The notes: generated from the letters alone by a model not told the origin. Shown: positions 1-10,931, counted from the stretch's first letter. The stretch: DNA of 64,000 nt from Pseudeuparius sepicola (GCA_963920635.1 OY987308.1:3910225-3974224), one strand, 5' to 3'. Program-made: numbers and translations.

Positions 1-1300
1 CTATTTCCCTTGGCGAGATTTATCGTTGCCAAATATGGAAGTGCGATCGAGCGAGCCCGTGAGCCAGTGAGCTAGTGAGGCCTAAAAGCCAAAACATAAA
101 ATGTACTAAGCGAAAACATGATTATTAACTTGACGGGTTTAATATTTTCCCCGAATTTTAGTCACCGGAGTTGGTGTGTGGCCTCGTGGTTGGGAGGTTG
201 TGAAAAATAAAAAAATATCAGTTTTAAACGAACATTCCTCAATTCAAATTGACAACAATCGTCTATACGATATTACGAAACGGTATGGAGGAACTTCGAA
301 CTGACTTTCTTGAAAAATCGGCAAAATCGCCTTACGTTTGATTGTTGGATCTTTACACCACAAACGTTAAATTTAAAATGAACAGTCGTTCCGTTTTTCT
401 ATCAAAAAAAAGGAAGGGGGCCATTCCAACCAATCAGAGGTCTTATAGATTGAAAGGCTTAGTAATTTTATGCTTGAAGGGTACCACGGTTGGCACTTTA
501 AGTTTTGACAGAACCACGTCAAACGAATGTCAGCCAAACGCCAGCGCTCGAATTTACTAACCAAAGCGAGGCGATATAAACAATTTAGTAGTATCTAATA
601 ATCACAATTGGCCTTATAAAAGTGCAGGATGAAATGATTTATTTGAAGGTAAAGTAACAAATATGATAATATTTAAGTAGAAGTGTTGACTGCTATTTTA
701 TTTCTCAGACGACCGCAATATAAGCCACGCGAGGTCCAAAATTACATAACGCTACTAGCACAGTCGTAAGCTCGACCTAACAACTAAATTTCCTGCACTA
801 TCGACAAGGCATCGGTTAGCGGTTGCGTAATAAGGAGAATGCTCAATACCAGCAAGTCGCAAGTAGTGGGTATAAACAAAGACAGCCAGCACAAGGTTTC
901 TAAAAAAGAAGCAATACGAGAGGGGTGCCAGAATTTCTAGGACGCCCCTGGTGACTGGAGGATAAATCTAAACCATAAAGGTAATTAATTTAACAACTAA
1001 ACTTATAATTGATTAATCTTAAAATGTGTTGTTTATTTTCAGGTGTATGTGTGGTAGCCTATAGCTGGAATGGGTACCAGATATAGTACGACTTTCATAC
1101 GTTAAGGCGGTGGAACTAATAAAAGACAATTTATTGTATTAAATCTTTGTTTCTTTAGAGGCTACTTTTGTTTTGAGAAATATTTGAAATAATAGTAGAA
1201 TGCTAATAATATTTAGACTACTGTGAGAATAGTTGAAGCCAATATCGTTTTATCTTGAAGCATTTTAGCGTAATATAGAAAATACCCACAACAAATTGAA
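1..1300. other. Gene-poor left edge with a possible spliced transcript end
   Basis: No convincing protein-coding gene is seen. On the plus strand an intron-like stretch has a donor (AAAG|GTAATT) near 980 and a good acceptor (TTTATTTTCAG) near 1042. It is followed about 75 bases later by AATAAA at 1118-1123, which would suit the last exon of a transcript entering from the left or a noncoding RNA. The would-be exon has no long open frame. A short open frame at 342-560 has low-complexity composition and no recognisable domain, so it is not called. Confidence 0.25.
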
Positions 1301-1343
1301 AAAACATAAACAGTATTGTCTTCCAAATGCCTCCGAAGTTAAT

Positions 1344-1461
1344 TCATATTAGCTTCAATTTTTGATGGAATCTTCTGAAGTGATAAGTTGACTGTATTTT
1401 GTCAAAGTAAAGCAATTTTAGATAATTGTCCCCCGACCATATACTCCAGTGCTGGATCCCT
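1344..1461 (-). CDS. m2 terminal exon, copy C (38-residue basic/aromatic tail)
   Basis: Short terminal exon read leftwards. It starts right after a clean acceptor (GTTTATTTCAG) and ends at TGA (1344-1346). The first base A completes a codon, then 38 codons are open. The peptide starts GIQHWSIW and ends HFRRFHQKLKLI, rich in aromatic and basic residues. The copy at 10686-10797 is two codons shorter but keeps the frame and the same ends, which argues for past selection on the protein. The partner m1 exon here is frameshifted, so this copy may no longer be used as a pair. Function unknown. The alternative is an old repeat that happens to be open. Confidence 0.45.
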
Positions 1462-1523
1462 CTGAAATAAACAATAATTAGAATATCATACAGAATAAAG
1501 TACATTTTTTTAGAATAACTCAC

Positions 1524-1595
1524 CAGGAATTTAAGTGTTTTTAAGCCTGGAACAAATAAAAAAGCTCAATTCAATGAAGTTGTTTATGATACCAA
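1524..1595 (-). pseudogene. m1 exon, copy C (one base short, frameshifted)
   Basis: Exon-like segment bounded by acceptor TTTCTCTTTAG and donor GTGAGTTATTC. It is 72 nt where the open copies are 73 and 70 nt, so it is out of frame with them and meets a stop near its 3' end (ACT TAA). The next intron, to m2 at 1461, is about 60 bases. The acceptor and its upstream tract (AGCAATAAAGATATATTTAA) are shared with the copies at 10.9, 20.1, 50.0 and 54.0 kb. Confidence 0.45.
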
Positions 1596-1599
1596 CTAA

Positions 1600-2640
1600 A
1601 GAGAAAATTAAATATATCTTTATTGCTAACTATAGAAGAACATAATAATAATACATTATGATAACGTGATACTATAACCTGAAAAGATTGAGAGTTGTCC
1701 GAAAATTAGTTTCAACTCCACTGAAAGTCGCAGAGAAAATCGCGAGAGAAAATCACAATATGATAATGATGATACTGAGTTTTTTTCTGGATTCCTGCAT
1801 CAGCTAAACTTCTCGTTCCAAGCTTTCGTCCTCGATTGCACGGGACATCCTCAGGGCGCAAGAATCACACCGAGACTAGCTTGGAACGAGAAGTTTCACT
1901 GACTCAGAATTCATCTGTGGAAGAAACTCAGATTCGACACGTTCTGCCTGCGGAAGTTTCCAATCAAGATTACATCATAAAATGTTTAGCATAAACCACT
2001 ATGAAACTTCACTTAGGTACTAGAAAATGTAATGGTCCTTACAAAATATAAAATACCACATTATTATATTATATATTTTAACTTTTTTCAAAATGTTGAA
2101 GGCGAAATCATCACACAAAATTACAAAATTGACCATAAGTCTACTTTGTATATTGCTAAACTTTAATCTTGTGTCTTTTCATTTATGAATTGGATTTACA
2201 AATCTCTGTAAAATAATAATGAGGAATGAATGAAGAAATTCTATAAGCATATATGTTTTTATTTGCCGGAAGAGTTTTCAAAGTACATGTGTGAATTACT
2301 AATACCAATTTATAAAAATAGTGTTTAATTGCTGACAGATGATATAACATGTTATTACTACTATATGGCTTTTAGAGATACATGTTGTATAGGTACGTAT
2401 GTATGTGTATTTTCTGAGCTACTAATACTAAATGTACTTTTTTGTGTGATAAACTTAAGGCTTAAACAATTAAATCCTACACAAGATATAAGAGAGAAGA
2501 ATTGGGAGACTATTTGTGAAGAAAAAAAATCACGTCATAAAATGAGTCACGTGACTGCAGAGGTTAGCCAAAACAAGTTTTACCCTATAGGATTATAATT
2601 CATCCATTTTATAGTAGAGCCTACACCAAATAACGATCTA
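1600..2640. repeat. Block S, copy C, with a private hairpin
   Basis: Noncoding, AT-rich segment repeated at 10970-11520 and in part at 20090-20545. Shared landmarks include the tract around 2090-2240 (matching 11005-11160) and 2525-2640 (matching 11420-11530). At 1808-1901 this copy alone carries a hairpin whose stems are AACTTCTCGTTCCAAGCT and its complement. The 20.4-kb copy lacks it, so it is a later insertion. An open frame at 2329-2598 is broken in the sister copy and is not called a gene. Confidence 0.6.
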
Positions 2641-3790
2641 AATTGGGCAAGCCATCCAGTAATTATACACGAATAAGAAAATAGCGATATAGGTACTTGA
2701 TTTTGGTTTATTGATTTAAAGACATCATTACGGGTGTCAGGTGCTACAACACCCTTTATGTCAATCGCTAAATTTAGGTAGGTACCATCACTGCGAATTT
2801 CTCGCTAATTTTGTACCCCACAGACAAAGCGTAAGAACCAAAAACGTGGCAATTTTGAACAGTTAAGTGATGCTCAAAATGAAATATTTTGTTCTCCACA
2901 AAAAAAATGTAAGATAACAATACACGGCAATTTTGGACAGCCGGGCGATAAATATTAAGTATTACAATTCTCAAGCTATTTCTTATTGTCACTAGCTTGT
3001 TATAAAGTAGATACCACTAATACACAATAGAAATATAAATTTGACATTTCATTTTTTTTTTATAAAGTGGACAGTCATTTTTTATTGATACTTGAAAATG
3101 TGTACAATGGATCAGAGTACATTATAAATCTGCAACGTTTTGCATTACTGCAGGATTTTAGATGATCAATATGTAGTGAAATATAAAAATTATATTTATA
3201 TATAAACCTTATCAATAACTATAATATATCGTCAATGGCAACAAGCAGCATTTAAGGCAATTAAACTTATAATCTAATTTGAACTTATGAAACATACTTA
3301 TGTGAATCAGATTTATTTATTTATTCTTAACTTGATAAATGCTTATCGTCATGGACCCAATTATAGAAAGAATCCTCCTACTTTCTATGTTGTGCAAGTT
3401 TCGCAACACTCACATTTTTTTGACCGCATTCCTTCAGTATCCATTTAAATTTAAGGACTTCACACTGATCCTCGATTCTGAGGTTACACATTAATTCCTT
3501 TGTCCTTTGAGCTACTCTGAAGCACTCCAGCACCTGTCATTTTTTAGTGTGTGGCACTCCGTGTTGCCCAGTAGAAATAACATTCATAAATTTGATGTTT
3601 TAAATAAGTTAATGTCATAATAAAATAAAATAGGGCGAGTTTTTATATTCGACACAAATATGCGATGGAATCCGCCAATGCAATGTGATTGGGCCGTTCA
3701 AAAATGTCTACACTTGTGATTGGCTGATCGATTCCATCACATATTTTGCTAAATTTAAAAAGTCGCCTATAACTATAATTGATTATAATG
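2640..3790. repeat. Block R, copy R1
   Basis: First of three copies of a segment of about 1.2-1.5 kb, also at 4490-5870 and 11530-13010. It contains an internally repetitive stretch (2790-3000), a run with AATAAA signals on the minus strand, and the remains of the 68-codon ORF at 3378-3583. Near 3680-3740, two ATTGG motifs in similar context sit just upstream (minus strand) of that ORF and could be promoter CCAAT boxes. R1 is the most diverged copy. Confidence 0.6.
3378..3583 (-). pseudogene. Frameshifted copy of the conserved 68-codon ORF
   Basis: Homologous to the open frames at 5200-5406 and 12272-12478, with the same start (MLF.LGNTE) and end. A small deletion near residue 16 shifts the frame and brings an early stop. 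Downstream codons matching CNLRIEDQCEV and ECGQKNVSV are still visible in another frame. Product unknown. Confidence 0.5.
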
Positions 3791-4490
3791 ATACTAATAA
3801 TAATAATAATTCTCACCCTCACAATACTCCAAACTAGGAGTGCCCCAGAAGCAACCACATGCTTGTGCGGGGGAGGGGGGGGGGGAAATTACTATTATTT
3901 TGTCTTCGTTGCCATTTGCGGCTAGGGCCGACTTTTTTCCCGATAGAACTAGGATAGCATTCGCTCAAGTACTACGGAAAACCATAGAAAACCGTAGTAA
4001 TCCCAGCGAGTGTAGGACAATTAGTAAATCACACGGATAAAGCTATTTAGGGGCAATACCGTGAACCCACATTTGTCCAGCGCTCTTGGCCATAGCGGTG
4101 TTTTTCTTCAAAGACATATGCATGCGCCTGCCTCGAACCAAAGTCGATCGAAGGCAGAAAAACATGCAGTCTAAAGAGTCAGCGCAGGTACGAGCGACGC
4201 CACCGCGGCCCCTTAAAATGTTGAATTAAATGTTTGAGATCTAGAACCTGATCGAATTTAATTATATAACCTAACAAAGATGTGCTAAGCGTTCGGGTGC
4301 AAAAAGCCAATATCGAAAGTGCTACACGCACCGGGAGCTGCACCGGATATGCACCTCGCCTCTCATTACCTCACTACAACTTTTTAAAAGGCTCTGTAAG
4401 TAGCGGAAAAAGTTAATTTATTCCTATTATACCTATGGACTGGTTTGAAGTGGAATGGATTGGAAGTTATCAGCATGGATATAGTTTTAA
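3790..4490. repeat. Dispersed element C and adjoining gene-free DNA
   Basis: From about 3790 to 4180 lies a dispersed segment starting with an (AAT)n tract and TTCTCACCC, then a G-rich run near 3868-3882 and a stretch ending near CTGCCTCGAACC. Related copies lie at about 42120-42480 (plus) and 32960-33240 (minus), and its end also occurs near 30590-30650. No open frame is shared by the copies. 4180-4490 shows nothing beyond similarity to the 5590-5790 region. Confidence 0.5.
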
Positions 4491-5870
4491 GACAGAGCTA
4501 TTCTGTACTTTTGTATTTAGAATCCCCACAAATAATAAGCGAATAATGATATAGGTACTTGATTTTGGTTTATTGATTTTAAAGACATCATCACGGGTGT
4601 CAAGTGCTATAACACCATTTATGTCAATCGCTAAATTTAGGTAGGTACCATCACCGTGACTTTCTCGCTTATTTTGTACCCCACAGAAAAAGCGTAAGAA
4701 CCAAAAACGTGGCAATTTTCAACAGTTAGGTGATGCTGAAAATGAAATATTTTGTTCTCCACAAAAAAATTTAAGATAACAATACACGGCAATTTCTTAT
4801 TGTCACTAGGTAGCTTGTTATAAAGTAGGTACCAGTAATACACATAGAAATATAAATTTGCAGTTTCATTAATTTTTTTTGGGTAAAGTAGACACGCTTT
4901 TTTTTATTGATACTTGAAGACGTGTACAGAGAACATTATAAATCTGCGACATTTTGCATTACTGCAGGATTTTAGATGATTAATATGTAGTGAAATTTAA
5001 AAATTATATTTATATATACATAAACCGTATCAATAACTATAATATATCGTTAATGGCAACAAGCAGGATTTAAGGCAATTAAACTTATAATCTAATTGGA
5101 ACTTATCAAACATACTTATGAGAATCAGATTTACAATGGTGTTTATTCTTAACTCGATAAATGTCTACCGTCATGGATCTCATTATAGAAAGAATCCTCC
5201 TACTTTTTATGTTGTGCAAGTTTCACAACACTCACATTTTTTTGACCGCATTCCTTTAGTAACCGTTTAAATTTACGGACTTCACACTGATCCTCGATCC
5301 TGAGGTTACACATGAATTCCTTTGTCCTTTGAGCTACTCTGAAGCACTCCACCACCTGTCGTTTCTCTAGTGCGTGACGCTCCGTGTTGCCCAGTATAAA
5401 TAACATTCATAAATTTGATGGTTTAAATACGTTAACGTCATAATAAAATATAATAGGGCGAGTTTTTAGATTCACCACAAATATGCGATGGAATCTGCCA
5501 ATGCAATGTGATTGGGTCGTTCAAAAATGTCTGCACTTGTGATTGGCTGATAGATTCCATCACATATTTTGCTACATTTAAAAAGTCGCCTATAACTATA
5601 ATTTATTAAAATGTCGAATTAAATATTTGAGATCTAGAAACTGATTGAATTTCATTATATAACCTAACAAAGATGTGCTAAGCGTTCGGGTGCAAAAAGC
5701 CAATATTGAAAGTGCTACACCGGATATGCACCTCGCCTCACATTACCTCACTACAACTTTTTAAAAGGCTCTGTAAGCAGCGGAAAAAGTTATTTTATTC
5801 TTATTAGTTTTAAGACAAAGCTATTCTGTACTATTTGTTTTTAGAATGCCCACAAGTGATGTTTACGATA
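4490..5870. repeat. Block R, copy R2
   Basis: Second copy of block R. From about 5140 to 5870 it is nearly identical to 12210-12960, so this part duplicated recently. It carries the intact 68-codon ORF (5200-5406). The inner part (about 4780-4810) has lost bases that R1 and R3 keep. Confidence 0.65.
5200..5406 (-). CDS. Conserved hypothetical 68-residue ORF (copy R2)
   Basis: Small open frame from ATG (5404-5406) to TAG (5200-5202). The product is strongly basic with a Cys-rich middle (CNLRIEDQCEV, then a KRLLKECGQK stretch) and no signal peptide or membrane segment. It differs from the copy at 12272-12478 at five of 68 residues, without indels; a third copy is frameshifted. Two ATTGG motifs lie 110-170 bases upstream. 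The segment after residue 27 also begins at CTTCAG|A in the same phase as the ZF acceptors, so a terminal-exon role is possible, though the polypyrimidine tract is poor. I do not recognise the family. Confidence 0.35.
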   Translation of the reverse strand: MLFILGNTERHALEKRQVVECFRVAQRTKEFMCNLRIEDQCEVRKFKRLLKECGQKNVSVVKLAQHKK

Positions 5871-5959
5871 GCATAGCATGGCTTTCAATCATTTTGTGCA
5901 GTTCTACCTTACCTGATAATTGACAACTTATCATCAACTGTATCAAAATTGTAATTTAA

Positions 5960-6091
5960 ATTATCTTTCCGAGTTAAGGCAAACGAGCACTTTCTACATT
6001 ATACTTAAAGGCATGTGACTTATCAACATGGATTGCACCAAAATGACTTTTTAAATTCCATTTCCGAGTTGAGGTATAGGAGCACTATGTA
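5960..6091 (-). pseudogene. Zinc-finger array remnant, split by a transposon
   Basis: Degraded C2H2 finger sequence read leftwards: a finger tail with LKSHFGAIH-like residues, then a linker like DKSHA.KY and a finger missing cysteines. It continues the ZF1 array, whose other side resumes at 7057, and the element at 6092-7055 lies exactly between them. Confidence 0.6.
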
Positions 6092-7055
6092 CACGCGCGG
6101 CCCTTGAAATCGTTCCAATACGAGCGGACGCAAAGGCGTTCAACTGACAACGTTGCAATTACCCCTCCCCTCTCTCGCGGTTTGAAAGCCAGCGATAACC
6201 TCAAAGGAGTAAGTGACGGCAAATCTAACATCTTATTATGAGACGCCTTACGTGGCATTGCCAGTTACAATGCAGTAAATTCGGCGCTGTTAGGTTGGCC
6301 TTAGATTGCCTGAATAATAGTGGAAAATCTTACAACCTTGCGAACGGATATTGGCGGCTTTTTTCGCAAAAGTCTTTCGACAACCTCGAATAGAGCAGTT
6401 ATAAAAATCGAAGGAGGTGGTAAATCTCTTAATTGAGTGTCGTACTTTCCTCCGGTATCAAAAAGAACCTCGAAAATCCGATATTTAAAAGAATTTTCCG
6501 ATTCACGATTAACCACTTTCGAGAAACGGGATGGCTGTAGAATCAACGAAACCGACGGAAAATCCTCTGAAACCACTATTGGAAATTGCTTGTTTTTTCT
6601 CATTTCTCGATTTTTCGGGGGTCCGTTAAGCATCAGAACCTCACCCGAAGACTCCAGGGAAGCTTTAAAAATTGAAATAAATCAAAGGTTTGGTTCGGGG
6701 TTAAGATAAAGAAGTGTAATAAACCAATGTAAAAAACCACTACGAGATTCTTCTATAATAACACAATTATACTTAGATATTATACCTTATTTAACTAATA
6801 CCACTCTGACAATCAAAGAAATCCGCGTAATTTCACGTTACGTGAATCTCAAAACACCAAGGAACTGTGTAAAACTTTAAATCCACTTATAAATTATTAA
6901 AATGATAATGCAGCGATTTATTAACCTATTTTCGTTGACTGGCCTGTGAATACGTCAGTTAACGCAATTTTCATTTTGTTGCCGCACTTACCCGAAATTC
7001 TTGATTTCTTGCTCATTTCTCGTGCCTAGTGGAACGATTTATGAGGCCGCGCGTG
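6092..7055. mobile_element. TA-flanked TIR element inserted in the ZF1 array tail
   Basis: About 964 bases bounded by inverted repeats that start CACGCGCGGCC and extend to about 25 bases with mismatches (both reach ATCGTTCC). TA lies on each side (6090-6091 and 7056-7057). The unbroken finger sequence elsewhere in the array reads GCACTTTGTACAGG at this point, so the TA target is clear. No transposase is visible; open frames at 6301-6709 overlap on both strands and resemble nothing. Tc1/mariner-type by ends only. Confidence 0.6.
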
Positions 7056-7056
7056 T

Positions 7057-7629
7057 ACATGTATATTTGCGACCATGCAACTTTTCATGGATTGCATCAA
7101 AATGTTTCTTTAAATACTCTTTCCAAAATGTGGTATAGGAGCACTTTGTACAGGTATATTTCTTAGCACGTCACCTAGCATGGATTGCATCAAAATGACG
7201 TTTTAAATTCCCTTTCTGAGTTGAGGTATAGGAGCACTTTGTACAGATATATTTGCGAGCACGCGACTTATCATGGATTGCATCAAAATGCTGGTTTAAA
7301 TTCCCTTTCCAAGTTGAGGTATAGGAGCACTTTGTAGAGGTATATTTGCGAACATTCAACTTATCATGGACTGCATCAAAATGATGGTTTAAATTCCTTT
7401 TCCGAGTTGAGGTATAGGGACACTTTGTACATGTAAATTTGTGAGCATGCGACTTTTCATGGATTGCATAAATATGACTCTTTAAATCCCCTTTCCGAAT
7501 TGTGGTATAGGAGCACTTTGTACAGGTATATTTGCGAGCACGCAACTTATCATGGATTGCATCAAAATGTTTCTTTAAATACTCTTTCAGAAGTGTGGTA
7601 TAGGAGCACTTTGTATATTTGTTAGCACG
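7057..7629 (-). pseudogene. Out-of-use 3' extension of ZF1 (duplicated array end)
   Basis: Beyond the ZF1 stop codon the finger sequence goes on. 7171-7629 is a tandem copy, about 459 bases long, of the last part of ZF1 including its ending (AIHAR, TGA). It keeps a 124-residue open frame (7171-7545) differing from the ZF1 end at about five positions, one of which replaces a zinc-binding cysteine (CTKC to STKC). Past 7171 a third, partial unit runs to the transposon at 7055. This stretch would be 3' untranslated in a ZF1 transcript. Confidence 0.65.
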
Positions 7630-8890
7630 TCACCTAGCATGGATTGCATCAAAATGACGTTTTAAATTCCCTTTCTGAGTTGAGGTATAGGAGCACTTTG
7701 TACAGATATATTTGCGAGCACTCGACTTATCATGGATTGCATCAAAATGCTGGTTTAAATTCCCTTTCCAAGTTGAGGTATAGGAGCACTTTGTACAGGT
7801 ATATTTGCGAACATTCAACTTATCATGGACTGCACCAAAATGATGGTTTAAATTCCTTTTCCGAGTTGAGGTATAGGGACACTTTGTACATGTAAATTTG
7901 TGAGCATGTGACTTTTCATGGATTGCATCAATATGACTCTTTAAATCCCCTTTCCGAATTGTGGTATAGGAGCACTTTGTACAGGTATATTTGCGAGCAC
8001 GCGACTTATCATGGATTGCATCAAAATGACTCTTTAAACTTCCTTTCCACAATGAGGTAAACGAGCATTTTGTACAAGTATAGTTGTGAGCATGCGACTT
8101 ATCATGGATTGCATCAAAATGACTCTTTAAATGCCCTTTCTGAGTTGAGGTATAGGAGCACTTTGTACAACTGTGCTTGGGAGCATGCGTTAGATTAAGT
8201 TTTATACTCTCACGGGCATGGCTACTTTGGCTATGTTGTACCTCATGGCTCTTCAATTTGGCCTTTCTCAATGTAGTAAAGGGACAGTTTGAGCAGTTAT
8301 ATTCGCGATCAGATAACTTATCAGTATACAATGTTTTAAGATTCTCTCGTTGACCCGACTTTGAATTTAATGTACCTAATGTGCTGCTTGGCTTAGGGTC
8401 GGAGCTAGCTGATTCATGTTGCTTCTCACTTGGCTTCAATTTGACCTTTTTCGATGTTCCAAACAAGCACTCCTTGGTATCATTCTGCTCGTTAAAATTG
8501 TCGTCTATCTTATCCCTTTTCCGAAATGACCATTTCTTGCCATGGCCACTTATTTTGTAATGGTTCCACAAGCTCCTCTGTGCAATAGAATTAAACGAGC
8601 ACTTTATACAATTAAATTTGGGAATAGGCTTATCTAATGGAGTTTTCTCCATCTCTTTATCACTAACGCGACTCTCGGGTTCGCATGTTTCTTTGCAGCC
8701 TACGAAGGTAATTTTATTCAATGTACTAAATGTGCATTGCTGAATCGATGAACCATCACTAGAGGTGTCACTTAAGGCTGAAGCACTCGTACCTTGGGAA
8801 GACTGGTTGATTTCAAGCTGACTGTCAGTTTCCTGATAGTGCAGAGGCAACTGTTTAACAGTTTCGTTGCAATCGATATCGTAGTCTGAT
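7630..8890 (-). CDS. ZF1: terminal exon encoding an eight-finger C2H2 protein tail
   Basis: Probable DNA-binding C2H2 protein, nuclear by family. The exon starts after acceptor TTTTTTTCCAG (CAG complement at 8891-8893); base A at 8890 completes a codon and the protein starts SDYDIDCNET. There is no in-frame ATG before the conserved start, so an upstream exon is needed. Residues 1-90 are acidic/Ser-rich. Fingers follow at roughly 94-116 and 197-219, then six in a row to the end. All are C-X2-C-X12-H-X4-H with the aromatic two residues after the second Cys (as in REST or ZFY type fingers) and DKSHARKY-like linkers instead of TGEKP. Stop TGA at 7630-7632. Closest relative in the window is ZF2. 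Target unknown. Confidence 0.75.
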
Positions 8891-8993
8891 CTGGAAAAAA
8901 AGGCAAATTAGTTTTTCTGTAGCACAATATGCTTTGTGCTGAAAATGCAGCTAAAGAATTAAAAAAAAGAAAACAATGGATTGGTAAGCGTGA

Positions 8994-9062
8994 TCAATGT
9001 GTGGAGACGGTATCTTTCATTGTCATTGCCTCCACACATTGCACTATGTCACGCTTACAAAC
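8994..9062. repeat. Small hairpin upstream of ZF1
   Basis: Inverted repeat with stems around AAGCGTGATCAATGTGTGGAG and its near-complement (CTCCACACATTGCACTATGTCACGCTT) about 25 bases apart. The same structure sits upstream of ZF2 at 15187-15258, so it predates the duplication of the unit. It interrupts the Cys-rich fragment next to it. Confidence 0.55.
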
Positions 9063-9413
9063 TTTCCGTTTTCTTTTTAAAAAATTCTTCAGCTGCATCT
9101 TCAGCTCAAAACATACAATTTTTCTTAAAATCAAAACCAACAACATTTCTTTCTGAACAAGACGCTTCAGCTAATCTTTGTCTCGATTTTAGTAGTGCTT
9201 CTGCGGTCTGTCTTTTGGATACGCTTTAGGACAAGCTTGATGCACTGAAATACATTTAACGCCTTTTAAAACAGTATCTTTACCATCACTCCGTTTAACA
9301 TTAAAAGATCTCAAAGTATTTACACCTCTTTCTTTCACTTCACAAATCTGTCCTTCTAACAAAATTCTGTCACAAATAAAACATATACCGCGACTCTCCA
9401 TTATTTCAAGCAT
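9063..9413 (-). pseudogene. Cys-rich N-terminal domain fragment
   Basis: Open from 9413 to 9189 and then broken. The readable part has ESRGICFICDRILLEGQ, then VKERGVNTLRSF, then SVHQAC, followed by a frameshift near KAYPKD. Further on, in another frame, FDFKKNCM(F) is seen. This C-X2-C ... H-X2-C pattern is known to me as the start of a widespread uncharacterised arthropod protein family, often near transposon-derived genes (recalled, not searched). The sister copy at 15260-15583 is more damaged. It lies between m1/m2 and ZF1 and has no visible splice link to either. Confidence 0.5.
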
Positions 9414-10660
9414 TCAACGCAGGTCGCATACACTCGTTTTCCAAAAAGTCCAATAAATAACTTGCATTTTATGCGTATCGCTTCACGTAGTATAATACTA
9501 AAACTAAAGACGATCCGGCGATCGACAGCTGCAAAGGCTGGGAGGAGTCATGATCAAGTGAATGGCTCCACCACGGTTACTATCTGGGTGCTGGTGCTTA
9601 ATAGAGAACAGTCCAATAATTCCCAATTTTCAATTTATTACCGCTAGCGTATAATTCAATATATGCCATAGATGTTAAGTGCTATAACTTTAGAAACGAT
9701 AAGTTCACAAAATAAATGAATAAAACCTTCTTTGTAGAGAATTTAATTGGCTGTATTTTCGGTTATTTGAAATTTTTCTGTACGAATTTAGTATAGTGTT
9801 CAACACAACCAAACAAAGACAATAAACTGTATTGCAGCTTGCCCCCACTTATTTCCACCTAGAACCCCTTGTCCACTGGCCTATAAAACGTTGAAAAAAA
9901 AAATCGAAAAGATATTGAGAAATAAGAAAAAAATTAAAACAACTTTTAACTCACTCTTATCTCGATGTTGGAATTGGGACATAGGTGCATACAAACTTTT
10001 TTCATTTTTTAAGCTCCTCTACCGTATGGTATTATGCATTGTACTTTTTTCAATGCCACCCTGTATATCAATGGTATAGCAATGGTTCAACTTAACCAAC
10101 TGAAGCTAAAAACATAAGGAACTTCATTTTTACGTCTAAGGGCTTCGCTCTAAAGATTTTTGACAGATTTTCTTCTTTCGCTTAATTAAATATTGAAATT
10201 ACAACACCAATTATTGTTTTAATATTCCGAGACATAGGGAATTTCTAAATAAAACATAATACCTTATTTGGTAAAATTTTTCAATGTTGGCGGGACAACC
10301 CCTGCTACTGGTTCTACTAAGAAAATGAATTAAACTCTGTTCAACGAATGTTCATACCTACGTCACAACTTCTGTCCTTGTCTGACTCGTGAATATACGA
10401 CCAATATCCATCGTATATTCATGACTAAGACAAGGACCGGAGTTGTTACGTAGGTATGACCATTCGTTCAACAGAGAGTAGTTCTTACACTTTGACAAAG
10501 CAGGCTTTAAAGGTTGTCGACAAATATGTCCATCCCGTTTATAGATTCTTGGACATTCGTGGAATATATCATCTACAGTTAAATGGGACACCCTAAATAA
10601 TGATTATATTCAATATAAAAAAATGCAGAAAAATAACTGGGAAAAACATAAACAGTATTG
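9414..10660. repeat. Duplicated gene-free spacer with a conserved hairpin
   Basis: No gene is seen. Most of the stretch recurs at 17985-19080. At about 10359-10460 there is a long hairpin, with stems around TACCTACGTCACAACT and GACTCGTGAATATA and their complements. It also occurs at 18785-18893, so it is older than the duplication. It resembles a small foldback MITE; no target duplication could be fixed. Confidence 0.55.
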
Positions 10661-10685
10661 TCTTCCAAATGCTTCCAAGATTAAT

Positions 10686-10797
10686 TCATATTGGCTTCAA
10701 TTTTCGATGGAATCTTCTGAAATGATAAGCCCACTGCATTTTGAAACGCAATTTTAGATAATTGTGCCATAGCCATATATTCCACTGCTGGATCCCT
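10686..10797 (-). CDS. m2 terminal exon, copy B (36-residue tail)
   Basis: Starts after acceptor TTGTTCATTTCAG with A completing a codon, then runs 36 codons to TGA (10686-10688). The peptide starts GIQQWNIWLW and ends FRRFHRKLKPI. With m1 at 10859-10931 it makes a continuous frame across a 61-base intron: m1 ends in AG and m2 starts with A, giving Arg at the junction. Compared with copy C, most changes are substitutions and the length difference is six bases. This is the best preserved m1/m2 pair. Function unknown. Confidence 0.5.
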
Positions 10798-10858
10798 CTG
10801 AAATGAACAAAAATTAGAATATACAATATACAAAGTAATTTTTTTTTGAATAATTCAC

Positions 10859-10931
10859 CTGGAATTTAAATGTTTTTTTAACACAGACAAATAAAAAAGG
10901 ATAAATCCAATGAACTTGGATATGATACCAA
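10859..10931 (-). CDS. m1 exon, copy B (open, 73 nt)
   Basis: Acceptor AATTTTCTCTTTAG, donor GTGAATTATTC. Reading with TT as the end of a codon gives 23 codons (GIISKFIGFILFYLSVLKKHL then NS) and a terminal AG. The middle is hydrophobic enough for a short membrane-like segment. The donor phase fits both the m2 acceptor at 10797 and the ZF1 acceptor at 8890, each of which contributes an A. No ATG is present, so this is an internal exon. The sister at 20007-20076 is one codon shorter and also open. Confidence 0.5.

Noticed and set aside
2774..2992. Open frames ending SEK.AVMVPT in the three R blocks (also 4637-4843 and 11669-11920)
   Set aside because: Similar only because the blocks are duplicated; starts and lengths differ and no coding signal beyond that is seen.
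6301..6709. Overlapping open frames of 110 and 90 codons inside the TA-flanked element
   Set aside because: On opposite strands of the same DNA, no transposase motif on either.
7644..7895. Open frames on the strand opposite the zinc-finger arrays (also 13417-14232, 14451-14845, 58121-58957)
   Set aside because: They mirror the finger repeat on the antisense strand; their apparent repeats (YRYICEHSTYHGLHQN-like) follow from the finger codons.
7057..8160. CRISPR-like regular repeats
   Set aside because: The 75-base periodicity is protein-coding finger repeat; spacers are not unique and no cas genes exist.
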